Part shown: piece after piece, positions 1-6,598 of the stretch | Layout of the letters: each line of letters opens with the position of its first letter | Numbering within the stretch: the stretch's first letter is position 1 | Assembly (NCBI GenBank): GCA_964653685.1 | Contig: CAZZHA010000023.1 | Coordinates: forward strand, 1 to 9,808 | Direction of reading: 5' to 3' | DNA: 9,808 bases | Origin: DATKWU01 sp964653685 | GTDB lineage: Bacteria > Patescibacteriota > Microgenomatia > PFEM01 > JAHIFH01 | The notes under the pieces: generated by a model | Told to the model about the DNA's origin: nothing | The model's input: only the letters and a program-made list of their open reading frames with translations | Databases searched by the model: none | Position numbers and translations under genes: made by a program

Positions 1-494
1 CTAAAAGTCCCAAATTCTTTTGGCACTTGTTGTTTAGCTACAACCAACTCGTCACTCCAGCTTTCAATTAATAATTCCTCATTACCAATCATGACTCTTC
101 CTCTCTTATGGTCAGGAAAGAAATTTTTACCTCTTATCTCAATAGTATTACCCTGAACTCCCCAAATAGGAGGATCGATTGAATAAATTTTAGGTAAGAG
201 TCCTCTTTCTAGTTTCTGATTGCGCCATTCTCGATAAACAAAACCAGTCAGGATTATTATTCCAATTAGGGGAATCAATAAAAATTTCTTTTTTCTAAAA
301 ATTCTTCCCCATTCAAAAAAACTTAGGAGAAAAATAAAAGTTATTAATAGTAAAGTCGTTATTAATGGAGGAATTTTAGGAGTTAACATCCAAATCTCAG
401 TCAAAGTAAATTCAATCGGCAAATAAAACAGAATAAAAATACTGACAGCTAAAATGGCTGAAATAAAATAATTTAAAAATTTTTCTGTTTTCAT
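1..494 (-). CDS. Membrane protein with C-terminal IPT/TIG domain (partial, C-terminus outside window)
   Basis: The open frame starts at ATG 494 and runs off the left edge after 164 codons; my translation begins MKTEKFLNYF and ends KEFGTF. Three hydrophobic segments are visible at about residues 9-28, 43-60 and 71-87, with a basic RKKK stretch at 67-70. From about residue 101 the pattern PKIYSIDPPIWG, QGNTIEIRGKNF (114-125) and RVMIGNEE matches the start of an IPT/TIG immunoglobulin-like fold, a family found in cell-surface and binding proteins. The domain is probably extracytoplasmic, exposed after the third membrane segment. The gene lies 84 bp after the flippase and may have its own promoter. 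No Shine-Dalgarno sequence precedes the ATG. It is visibly A/T-richer than the glycosyltransferases. Family match is from motif pattern only; function (adhesion, sensing or glycan binding) is unknown. Confidence 0.75.
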   Translation of the reverse strand, partial: MKTEKFLNYFISAILAVSIFILFYLPIEFTLTEIWMLTPKIPPLITTLLLITFIFLLSFFEWGRIFRKKKFLLIPLIGIIILTGFVYREWRNQKLERGLLPKIYSIDPPIWGVQGNTIEIRGKNFFPDHKRGRVMIGNEELLIESWSDELVVAKQQVPKEFGTF

Positions 495-502
495 CTCAAT
501 TT

Positions 503-531
503 ATTGTAAAACTAGTTAATAACTAGTTCAA
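503..531 (-). promoter_or_regulatory. Putative sigma70-type promoter for the IPT/TIG gene
   Basis: On the minus strand TTGAAC (531-526) and TACAAT (508-503) are separated by exactly 17 bp, matching the -35 and -10 consensus at 4/6 and 5/6 positions. Only 8 bp lie between the -10 box and ATG 494, so transcription would start at or within a few bases of the start codon. That implies a leaderless or nearly leaderless mRNA, which fits the absence of a Shine-Dalgarno sequence. In A/T-rich DNA such boxes also arise by chance, so this is a prediction only. Confidence 0.45.
510..528. repeat. Doubled 8-bp palindrome AACTAGTT in the promoter spacer
   Basis: Two identical copies of the self-complementary octamer AACTAGTT (510-517 and 521-528) are separated by AAT. 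Their centres are 11 bp apart, about one helical turn. They fill the spacer of the putative promoter and overlap its -35 box, as an operator bound by a dimeric repressor on one DNA face would. Alternatively the two copies pair as an 8-bp stem with a 3-nt loop, a weak A/T hairpin without a convincing T-tract. Confidence 0.5.
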
Positions 532-578
532 TCTGAAAATTTAATCTTTTTTCTCAAATTCTTCTGATTTAACTAAAA

Positions 579-1871
579 TCATTTCTTTCTTAAAGCTAAA
601 GAGAGGTTTTTTGTTTCCCATAAATAATAGCCTGCAAGACTGATCAGTAAGGCACCCAAGACAACAATCGATACCCAAATCATTTCCGTTAAGTTCTGGT
701 GAAAAATTGAAATAAAGATTATTTGAGCTAAAGCCGCCATGCCTGGAAAAAAAACCACCCCAGTTTTCTTAATTGATAAATAGTAGTTAACTAAAAGATA
801 AGTCAAGGAATAGAGGCTGAAAAAAACCGCAAAAAGCGGTAAAGAAGAGACTGCCGGTAAATATTGACTGCCGTAAAGAATGCTAACCATTAATTTGGGA
901 AAAAGAAAGTAAACTGAAGTAATCCCAAGACAAATAAAAAGAACTAAACCCAGGCTTTGAAAAAGCAATTGCTGATATCTTTTTCCACTCGCCTGGCGTT
1001 CCGAAACCATGGGAAACATCACTAAAGAAATCGGCATCGACCCAAAGAAGATTATCTTCCCTAAGACCGCTAGGGCCGCGTAAAAGCCCGCTTCTTGAGC
1101 CGAAAGGAAATGTCTGGCTAAAACAATATCAGTGGTGTAAAGCGAGGTAAAAGCCAAAATTGAGAGAAAAACTGGTAAACCATAAATAACAACCTTCCTT
1201 TCATCAAAATCATTTTTTTCTCTCTTTTTACCTAAAGCCTTTTTAACAAACCAAAAACTTAGAATAAAACCAGCTGCCGAGGCAAGGACAACGGCCGAGA
1301 GAACTCCAAAAAGCTGGTAACCTAGATAAACAAGAAAAACACTTAAAACGAGTTTAATAATGAAGGCTGATGTTTCGGCCAAAAAATAGCGCTTGAAAAA
1401 AAGAAAACCCTGGAGGGTGGCTAAATTAATATAAAGAAAAAGAGATAAAAAAGAAGAAAGACCAATAAAAAAAAGAAAAAGGTTTGATTGGAGATGGAGA
1501 AAGGCAGTGGTTAAAGGCGAAATAGCTAAAAAACCCAATAAAAAAAGCGAGCCAAAAACAAAAGCTTTTTTTGTGGTCCACTGATAAAAGTAATCTACTT
1601 TGGCCAAATTATTCTTACCTCTAAACTCGGAAACAAACTTGACCACCACCAACCTGATAGTGGCAATCGGAATACCTAAAAGGTAAGCCACGCCAATCAG
1701 AGCCGCCAGAGCACCGTAATCAATCGGTCCCAACATTCTTCCCATTAAAAGATGAAAAAGATAATTGGAAAAATTACCCAACAAACTCCCAAAAAACAAA
1801 ATAGCACTGCCTGCCAATAACTGATTTTTAGAGAATTTGGTTAATTGTTCTCCTAAAAGCTTTATTTTCAT
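579..1871 (-). CDS. Wzx-like polysaccharide/lipid-linked oligosaccharide flippase
   Basis: This 430-residue protein is a multi-spanning membrane protein (about 12 hydrophobic segments from residue 18 to 416) of the polysaccharide biosynthesis/MOP flippase family, predicted to move polyprenyl-linked oligosaccharides from the cytoplasmic to the outer face. Family signatures seen: GRMLGPIDYGALAALIG (44-60) after the first membrane segment, LQGFL (153-157), and TTDIVLARHF followed by EAGFYAALAVLGK (260-272). The basic loop between the two halves (210-226) is typical. Length fits the family. ATG 1871 lies 17 nt past the stop of the upstream PIG-V-like gene; there is only a purine-rich AGAAAA before it. 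The stop is TGA. It is the last gene of the dense glycan cluster. The substrate cannot be read from sequence. Confidence 0.88.
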   Translation of the reverse strand: MKIKLLGEQLTKFSKNQLLAGSAILFFGSLLGNFSNYLFHLLMGRMLGPIDYGALAALIGVAYLLGIPIATIRLVVVKFVSEFRGKNNLAKVDYFYQWTTKKAFVFGSLFLLGFLAISPLTTAFLHLQSNLFLFFIGLSSFLSLFLYINLATLQGFLFFKRYFLAETSAFIIKLVLSVFLVYLGYQLFGVLSAVVLASAAGFILSFWFVKKALGKKREKNDFDERKVVIYGLPVFLSILAFTSLYTTDIVLARHFLSAQEAGFYAALAVLGKIIFFGSMPISLVMFPMVSERQASGKRYQQLLFQSLGLVLFICLGITSVYFLFPKLMVSILYGSQYLPAVSSLPLFAVFFSLYSLTYLLVNYYLSIKKTGVVFFPGMAALAQIIFISIFHQNLTEMIWVSIVVLGALLISLAGYYLWETKNLSLALRKK

Positions 1872-1887
1872 TTTTCTAAATTAATTC

Positions 1888-3078
1888 TTAGGCTAGCCAA
1901 AAACCCCGGGTAAAAAACAAAACGGCCATAATTAAGAAGGGAATAGCCACTAGTGGATAAAGAATTCTTACCCAGCGATATTTTTCTGCCCAAATCGCCA
2001 GAAGAATAAAACCTGGGAAAAGAACCAGAACATAACGAGGCATTGAAGAAAAAGTCCCGGTAAGAGTCGGCACCAAGTAAGAAAGAACCATAAAGGTAAA
2101 ATAAGCAAACCATCTTCTAAGGTAGCTAAAAAGAATCAAGAAAAAGAAGAGGGTTCCGCTTAAAAACTCTAAAATGAGAGTTAAATAAACTGGTGAGGTT
2201 TTATCAACCGTAATGATCATTTTAAGATAACGCCAAAAAACTTGATAAAGCAAAACCAATTTACTTGTGCCTAAACCGGCGCCAAAATAGGGCTGAACCC
2301 GAGCAAAAAGTAAGGGATCTAAAAAATTAATTCTTAAATAGGCCATGTAGCTAATCAGACCTAAAGGAATAAAGAATAAAGGGATCAGATTAGCAATAAA
2401 ATAATGCCAATCTTTTTTTTCTTTTTGATCAAATTTGGATTGAAAAGCCAGTTCAATAATGAGCGCCGGAAAAAGAAAAATCCCGGTTACCCGAGTTGAA
2501 GCCGCCAATAAACCAGCCAGACCGGCTAACCACCAGTGTTTGGTCTTGGCAAAATAGAAACTGGCTAAAATTAAAACTAAAAACAAGGCTTCAGTGTAAA
2601 CCGCGGCCAAGTAAAAAGAAGTCGGAAAAATTAACAAGTAAAGAATCGCTCTCCTGGCTATTCTTCGATTAAAATCCAATCTGATTAATTTAAAGAAAAG
2701 AAAAAGACTAAAAAACAAACTAATCGAAGAAACAAATAAACCAGCCAATAAAATTCTGCCTTTAAAAATAGGGCTAAAACCGATAAATTCAATTAACTTA
2801 GGATAAAGCGGAAAAAAAGCTTGCTGATAAATTCCGTAACCTTTTCTAGCAATATCTAGATAATGGATGCCTTCAAAATTAGCTCGACAGCAAAGGCTGC
2901 TAGGGTCAAGGGTGACTCTCCCAATATAAAGATACTCCGTCATCGTGGGAAAAAAGCGTTCACCCAAACTAATCAAACCAAACAGCAAGATTTGCCAGAT
3001 AAGAAAAACTGACAAAATGAAAAAAAGAAGGCCTTTATTTTCTTTTAACCACTTTTTGATAGACTTTATAAGTTTCAT
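1888..3078 (-). CDS. PIG-V/GT76-like integral membrane mannosyltransferase homologue (GT-C fold)
   Basis: This 396-residue polytopic protein resembles bacterial relatives of GPI mannosyltransferase PIG-V. After the first membrane segment (18-38), the outer loop reads ANFEGIHYLDIARKGY (66-81) then AFFPLYP (87-93), the family's first-loop signature. FPTSFYLAAVYTEALF (151-166), STRVTGIFLFP (194-204) and SSMPRYVLVLFP (344-355) follow in the expected order. The usual W-D pair in the first loop is F-E here (68-69), so the acidic residue is kept as Glu. Adjacent cysteines sit at 63-64. It probably transfers a sugar from a polyprenyl-phosphate donor on the outer face. ATG 3078 lies inside the GT4 gene (44-nt overlap); no later start exists before the first membrane segment, and the basic N-terminus suits a cytoplasmic end. 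The sugar is unknown. Confidence 0.8.
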   Translation of the reverse strand: MKLIKSIKKWLKENKGLLFFILSVFLIWQILLFGLISLGERFFPTMTEYLYIGRVTLDPSSLCCRANFEGIHYLDIARKGYGIYQQAFFPLYPKLIEFIGFSPIFKGRILLAGLFVSSISLFFSLFLFFKLIRLDFNRRIARRAILYLLIFPTSFYLAAVYTEALFLVLILASFYFAKTKHWWLAGLAGLLAASTRVTGIFLFPALIIELAFQSKFDQKEKKDWHYFIANLIPLFFIPLGLISYMAYLRINFLDPLLFARVQPYFGAGLGTSKLVLLYQVFWRYLKMIITVDKTSPVYLTLILEFLSGTLFFFLILFSYLRRWFAYFTFMVLSYLVPTLTGTFSSMPRYVLVLFPGFILLAIWAEKYRWVRILYPLVAIPFLIMAVLFFTRGFWLA

Positions 3079-4087
3079 TGGCTACTTTTTCCCAACTGAA
3101 CTTCTTAGCTTGATTTAAACCTCTTTTAATTAATTGCTCTCTTAAATCTTCATCCTCAATCGCCACGCTTAAGCCATTGGTTATATCATTTATATCATAA
3201 GGATCAATTAAAACCGCCGCTTGGCCAGCAATTTCCGGCAAACTTGCCTCTTTACTGGTCACCACCGGCGTTCCACAAGCCATGGCCTGGATAACTGGCA
3301 AACCAAAGCCTTCGTAAAAAGAAGGTTGGCAATAAACCGTGGCTAGATTATAAAGAACCACCAAGTCCTCATCAGGCACGTAACCGACACGAATCACCTC
3401 TTTATCCTGGCCATATTGCTTGATTAATTGGACCAAAGACTGATTTTCAATATTGGTTTGATCAAATTTCTTTTGGACGGCTTGCTTGCCGACAATCACT
3501 AAAGGCAGTTTCATTGCTTTACAAGCCTTAACTAAGCCTAAAACATTCTTATTGTAATTAACATCACCAACATAAAGAACGAATTTAAGAGGTAATTGAT
3601 ATTTCTTGCTTACCTTTGCCAGTTTCTTTTTTTCTTTAATTGGCTGGTAAATTTTGCTGGCAGCCAGATAAACAACCTCAATTTTCTTCTGAGGATAACC
3701 TAGATAATGAGCAATGTCTTTTTTAGAATTCTGGGAATCAGTAATTACCCGACTGACTGTTTTCAGAGTCATTTTTTGCGCCTCAAATTTTAATCTACCT
3801 TTAATCCCGGGAGGATAATGTTCAGGAAAAACTAAGGGAGTGGTGTCATGAATGGTGACCACGGTTTTTCTCTTTCTTATTAAAGGTAAGGTTTTAAAAA
3901 ACAGGTCAAAGTAGGGATAGTGGACTAAATCACAATCTTTGGGAATTTCTCCTGACTCAACTGAAACCACTTCAAAATCGGCCCTTTTAATTGCCTGAAG
4001 AGATTCAAACAGGTTTTTGGTATAAGCGCCAATTCCTCGAAACTGGTGACCTGATTTTAATGGTGAAATATCAAGAGCAACTTTCAT
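3035..4087 (-). CDS. GT4-family glycosyltransferase (GT-B fold)
   Basis: This soluble, nucleotide-sugar-dependent retaining glycosyltransferase of 350 residues has the normal GT4 length. The N-terminal acceptor half carries RGIGAYTKNL (17-26) and VTIHDTTPLVFP (about 77-88). The donor half begins near YVGDVNYNKN (172-181) and contains YEGFGLPVIQAMACGTPVV (258-276). In the EX7E motif the first Glu (259) is kept but the second is Gln (267). I chose ATG 4087 because it overlaps the GT2 stop by one base (TAATG, classic coupling) and begins MKVALDISPL, the usual start of this family. The frame is open 8 codons further to TTG 4111, which is less likely a start. The gene overlaps the PIG-V-like gene by 44 nt. 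It likely adds a sugar to a lipid-linked or surface-glycan acceptor in the cytoplasm; donor and acceptor are unknown. Confidence 0.9.
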   Translation of the reverse strand: MKVALDISPLKSGHQFRGIGAYTKNLFESLQAIKRADFEVVSVESGEIPKDCDLVHYPYFDLFFKTLPLIRKRKTVVTIHDTTPLVFPEHYPPGIKGRLKFEAQKMTLKTVSRVITDSQNSKKDIAHYLGYPQKKIEVVYLAASKIYQPIKEKKKLAKVSKKYQLPLKFVLYVGDVNYNKNVLGLVKACKAMKLPLVIVGKQAVQKKFDQTNIENQSLVQLIKQYGQDKEVIRVGYVPDEDLVVLYNLATVYCQPSFYEGFGLPVIQAMACGTPVVTSKEASLPEIAGQAAVLIDPYDINDITNGLSVAIEDEDLREQLIKRGLNQAKKFSWEKVANETYKVYQKVVKRK

Positions 4088-4950
4088 TATTTTTTTAACA
4101 AATAGCGCCAATAGGCCCTAGGAAATCTTAAGGCCGAGAAAAAGGAAAAAACAATTCCCTGAAAGCCATCAAGAATCCCTTTATGCCTAAAAAGAGTTAA
4201 GCCAAACCAATAAATTGGTTTGATTAAAAAGTAATTTAGGGATTGAATTGGATTCTTGCCTAATTTTTTTTCTCTAAATTCATCTACCATTAAATCAATG
4301 TAATGACTGTTCCTTTTGAGATATTTTTTAAAAGTCGTATCCGCGTAATGAAGAAGATCATTTTGCAGCCAACCAACTCTACCTTCAATTTCAATCTGTT
4401 CGTGAACAGTTTTGCAAGGAAAATGGGCCCTGCCCTTTTTGACCAACCGAATCACCCCATCAGGATAAACGCCGCCATAATGTAGATATTTGCCTAAAAA
4501 ATAGTTCAGTCTGGGAACAAAGAAACCAGCGTATTCACCTTTGTATTGACCAATTTTCCCATCTCTTGCCTCAACGATTCTTTGGTGTCTTAAAAACAAG
4601 TCTTTCTTGGTAATGGTTTTTTGGTATCTATCAATTTTTTTATCACTTAAAGAAATAATCATTTTAATTTCTTTAGATAATGTCTCCGTTACTCTCTCGT
4701 CAGCATCTAACTGTAAAATCCAGTCTCCTTGACAAGCTTCTAGGGCTTTTTGTTTATTGATGTGAAAGATAGGCGGATTGTTGGTAACAATGACCTTGGC
4801 CCCATATTCTTTAGCAATCTCCACCGTCTTGTCTTGAGAAGAACCGTCAACAATAATAATTTCATCAGCCAAATCTTTGACCAATTCAAGACACGCCCCG
4901 AGATTTTCTTCTTCATTATAGGTAGCCAGCGCCACCGAAATTTTAGTCAT
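4087..4950 (-). CDS. GT2-family glycosyltransferase, WaaE/KdtX-like
   Basis: This 287-residue inverting GT-A enzyme acts at the cytoplasmic side. It opens ISVALATYNEEENLG (4-18), has IIIVDGSSQDKTVEIA (31-46) for nucleotide binding, and LQLDADERV (79-87) with the metal-binding DXD-type DAD. The C-terminal half carries YPDGVIRL (162-169), TVHEQIEIEG (181-190), YLKRNSHYIDLM and GILDGFQG (258-265), the layout of LPS-core WaaE/KdtX-like transferases. A charged insertion of roughly 30-40 residues (about 100-138) follows the DXD motif, so it is longer than the usual ~250-260. I chose ATG 4950, 1 nt after the preceding GT39 stop (TAAAATG), because the fold starts there; an ATG at 4986 would only add 12 residues inside that gene. 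The stop overlaps the GT4 start and is preceded by seven A's. Sugar specificity is not readable. Confidence 0.88.
   Translation of the reverse strand: MTKISVALATYNEEENLGACLELVKDLADEIIIVDGSSQDKTVEIAKEYGAKVIVTNNPPIFHINKQKALEACQGDWILQLDADERVTETLSKEIKMIISLSDKKIDRYQKTITKKDLFLRHQRIVEARDGKIGQYKGEYAGFFVPRLNYFLGKYLHYGGVYPDGVIRLVKKGRAHFPCKTVHEQIEIEGRVGWLQNDLLHYADTTFKKYLKRNSHYIDLMVDEFREKKLGKNPIQSLNYFLIKPIYWFGLTLFRHKGILDGFQGIVFSFFSALRFPRAYWRYLLKK
4090..4096 (-). other. A_AAA_AAA slippery heptamer at the GT2/GT4 junction
   Basis: The GT2 frame ends TTA AAA AAA TAA, so the seven A's are phased exactly as a -1 slippery heptamer with the zero-frame stop directly after. A -1 slip would read on through ATA ATG into the GT4 frame without a stop and give a GT2-GT4 fusion of about 638 residues. 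I saw no clear stimulatory stem-loop or upstream Shine-Dalgarno. Ordinary TAATG coupling is a simpler reading of the same junction. Confidence 0.35.
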
Positions 4951-4951
4951 T

Positions 4952-6598
4952 TTATTCGCTAACAATCTGAAAGGCAGGCTTGCCATTCTTAAAATAAATC
5001 TCTTTGATTATTCTAGCAGAATCAGGAATTTCTTCATCAGTGCCAATAATAAGAACATTTTTCTCTTTTTTTAAGGCTTCAAAATCAATTTGTTCAAAAT
5101 GGTATTTATCGAAATCACGGACAGTCGAAAAGCCAAACCTATCCCGAGGGGTTAACTTGACCTCCTGCTGAAATTGGTCTGGCGGGTACTGCAAATAAAA
5201 AAGAAATAAAATATAGGGTTGATCATACTTATCAGTGACGTAAATTCGTTCGTACTTCTCCCCGACTGTTTGAACATAACTGACTAATTGATCAAAACCA
5301 TATTCCCAAGCGTCTGGGTAAGTTTTGGGATAATGAAGATAATATTGATGCAAATAACCACTGACACTCCAAATCAAAATAATAATCACCAAAGCCCAGG
5401 AAATTTTAATGAATCTTTGGCTTATCTTCTTTTTAAGCCACCACCAACCTTGGCAAAAACCATAGGCGCTGATAATCACTAAAGGAACCACCATTGGTAA
5501 AGACCGTAGGGCATGGGGAGTTTGAAAAGTCATCGCTGCCGGTATCGGCGCCACCATTAGCCAAAGAAAAAGCACGAGCCAATTTTTTGGCCGCTTTTTC
5601 AAAAGAAAGTAAACCCCCAAAGCCACTAAAGGAATATCAAATAAATACATTTGGCCGGTGGCAGGAACCCGGTTTCTCTCAATGACGTCACCGCTAATAA
5701 ACAAAAACTCTCCCTGAAAATGATCAAACCAGTTTTTCCCAAAGGCAATCGTATAGGCTAGATAGCGATTATGAATTAAACGCACCGGTAGAGCCATATT
5801 AGCGGCGTGCTGACCTCTTAGTTCATTAGTCCGCCAAAGCGGCCCCGTGTCCGCTAACAGGCCTACGCCAGCAAACCGGGAAACTCCGGCCGGACCAAAG
5901 AAACTAATCAACAAAGGTATTAAAACGATCAGACCAATGACAACACTCATCAAAATTCCTTGATAGTTTTCTCGCTTGAACAATTTGTCTCGATAAAGCC
6001 AAATTAATCCCAAACCCAGCAGCGGCACAATTATCCTAGCACTATGGTAGGTGTAAAAAGACAAAGAATAAACCAAAACCGCCAGAATAAAAAACCTGGG
6101 GTTTTTTAAGCCTTTAAAGAATAACCAAGTACCCAAAATAATCAAGCAAGTGGCGGCGTTTGCTTCCCAACCGCCGCGGGAAAAATGGAGGTGCCAAGGA
6201 GAAATGGCTAAAAAGAAAGCGGCGATTAAACTCAAACGTTCGTCAGAAAATAATTCTTTGACTAAAAGAAAAACCAACCAAACACTGAAAAGACCTAAAA
6301 TCGCTGACGGCCATCTGACGGCCAGGGCATTAAGACCCAGTAATTTGACTAAAGGTAAAACTAAATAGAAATAAAGACCTGGCTTGTAATCACCAAAGGA
6401 CTTGAAGTGTAAGGGCCAGGAAGTGCTATGTTCATCCTTGCCGGTGAGGATGAGAGAGTAAGCATTATAACCAATGGCCGCTTCATCAGCATTAAGTCCG
6501 GCCGGAGATTGACTGAGATCCCAAAACCTTAAGACTGCGGCCAAAAGCAGAATCAAGACTAAAAACACCATGATTAAGCCTGGTTTTCTGTTTTTCAT
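4952..6598 (-). CDS. GT39-type (PMT/ArnT-like) membrane glycosyltransferase, third of tandem array
   Basis: This 548-residue GT-C enzyme is predicted to move a sugar from a polyprenyl-phosphate donor on the outer membrane face. A signal-anchor-like first segment (8-24) is followed by an outer loop with the acidic pair D38-E39 in NADEAAIGYNAYSL, then GKDEHS (53-58) and SFGDYKPG (67-74). SPWHLHFSRGGWEAN (133-147), YTYHSARI (182-189), GDVIERNRVPATGQMYLFDIP (303-323 in part) and PHALRS (361-366) follow. After the last membrane segment (about 400-417) comes a soluble C-terminal domain of about 130 residues with RIYVTDKYDQPYI and ending IYFKNGKPAFQIVSE. The start overlaps the previous stop as ATGA, with GGAG 5 nt upstream. 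It is paralogous to both upstream genes and closest to the middle one. The acceptor (protein, lipid or glycan) is unknown. Confidence 0.85.
   Translation of the reverse strand: MKNRKPGLIMVFLVLILLLAAVLRFWDLSQSPAGLNADEAAIGYNAYSLILTGKDEHSTSWPLHFKSFGDYKPGLYFYLVLPLVKLLGLNALAVRWPSAILGLFSVWLVFLLVKELFSDERLSLIAAFFLAISPWHLHFSRGGWEANAATCLIILGTWLFFKGLKNPRFFILAVLVYSLSFYTYHSARIIVPLLGLGLIWLYRDKLFKRENYQGILMSVVIGLIVLIPLLISFFGPAGVSRFAGVGLLADTGPLWRTNELRGQHAANMALPVRLIHNRYLAYTIAFGKNWFDHFQGEFLFISGDVIERNRVPATGQMYLFDIPLVALGVYFLLKKRPKNWLVLFLWLMVAPIPAAMTFQTPHALRSLPMVVPLVIISAYGFCQGWWWLKKKISQRFIKISWALVIIILIWSVSGYLHQYYLHYPKTYPDAWEYGFDQLVSYVQTVGEKYERIYVTDKYDQPYILFLFYLQYPPDQFQQEVKLTPRDRFGFSTVRDFDKYHFEQIDFEALKKEKNVLIIGTDEEIPDSARIIKEIYFKNGKPAFQIVSE

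Noticed and set aside
510..528. Intrinsic terminator after the flippase
   Set aside because: The stem is only 8 bp and A/T-rich with no proper T-tract after it; the promoter/operator reading fits better.
1430..1490. A-rich runs as a possible repeat or phase-variable tract in the flippase
   Set aside because: They are Phe- and Leu-rich membrane-helix codons read on the other strand, interrupted and not a regular repeat.
1868..2113. 81-codon minus-strand ORF inside the PIG-V-like gene
   Set aside because: Different frame of a well-supported membrane protein gene, no recognisable domain; a shadow.
4088..4111. TTG 4111 as start of the GT4 gene
   Set aside because: ATG 4087 overlaps the GT2 stop as TAATG and begins the usual family N-terminus MKVALDISPL.
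4951..4986. ATG 4986 as start of the GT2 gene
   Set aside because: The extra 12 residues overlap the end of the GT39 gene and precede the fold; ATG 4950 is coupled to the stop.
6150..6368. Plus-strand ORFs of 60-110 codons within the glycosyltransferase genes (also at 4303-4485, 4750-4962, 5288-5482, 5494-5685, 6727-7059, 8519-8716)
   Set aside because: All lie antisense to clear family members, have no domain signature or ribosome binding site, and follow from the base composition of the coding strand.
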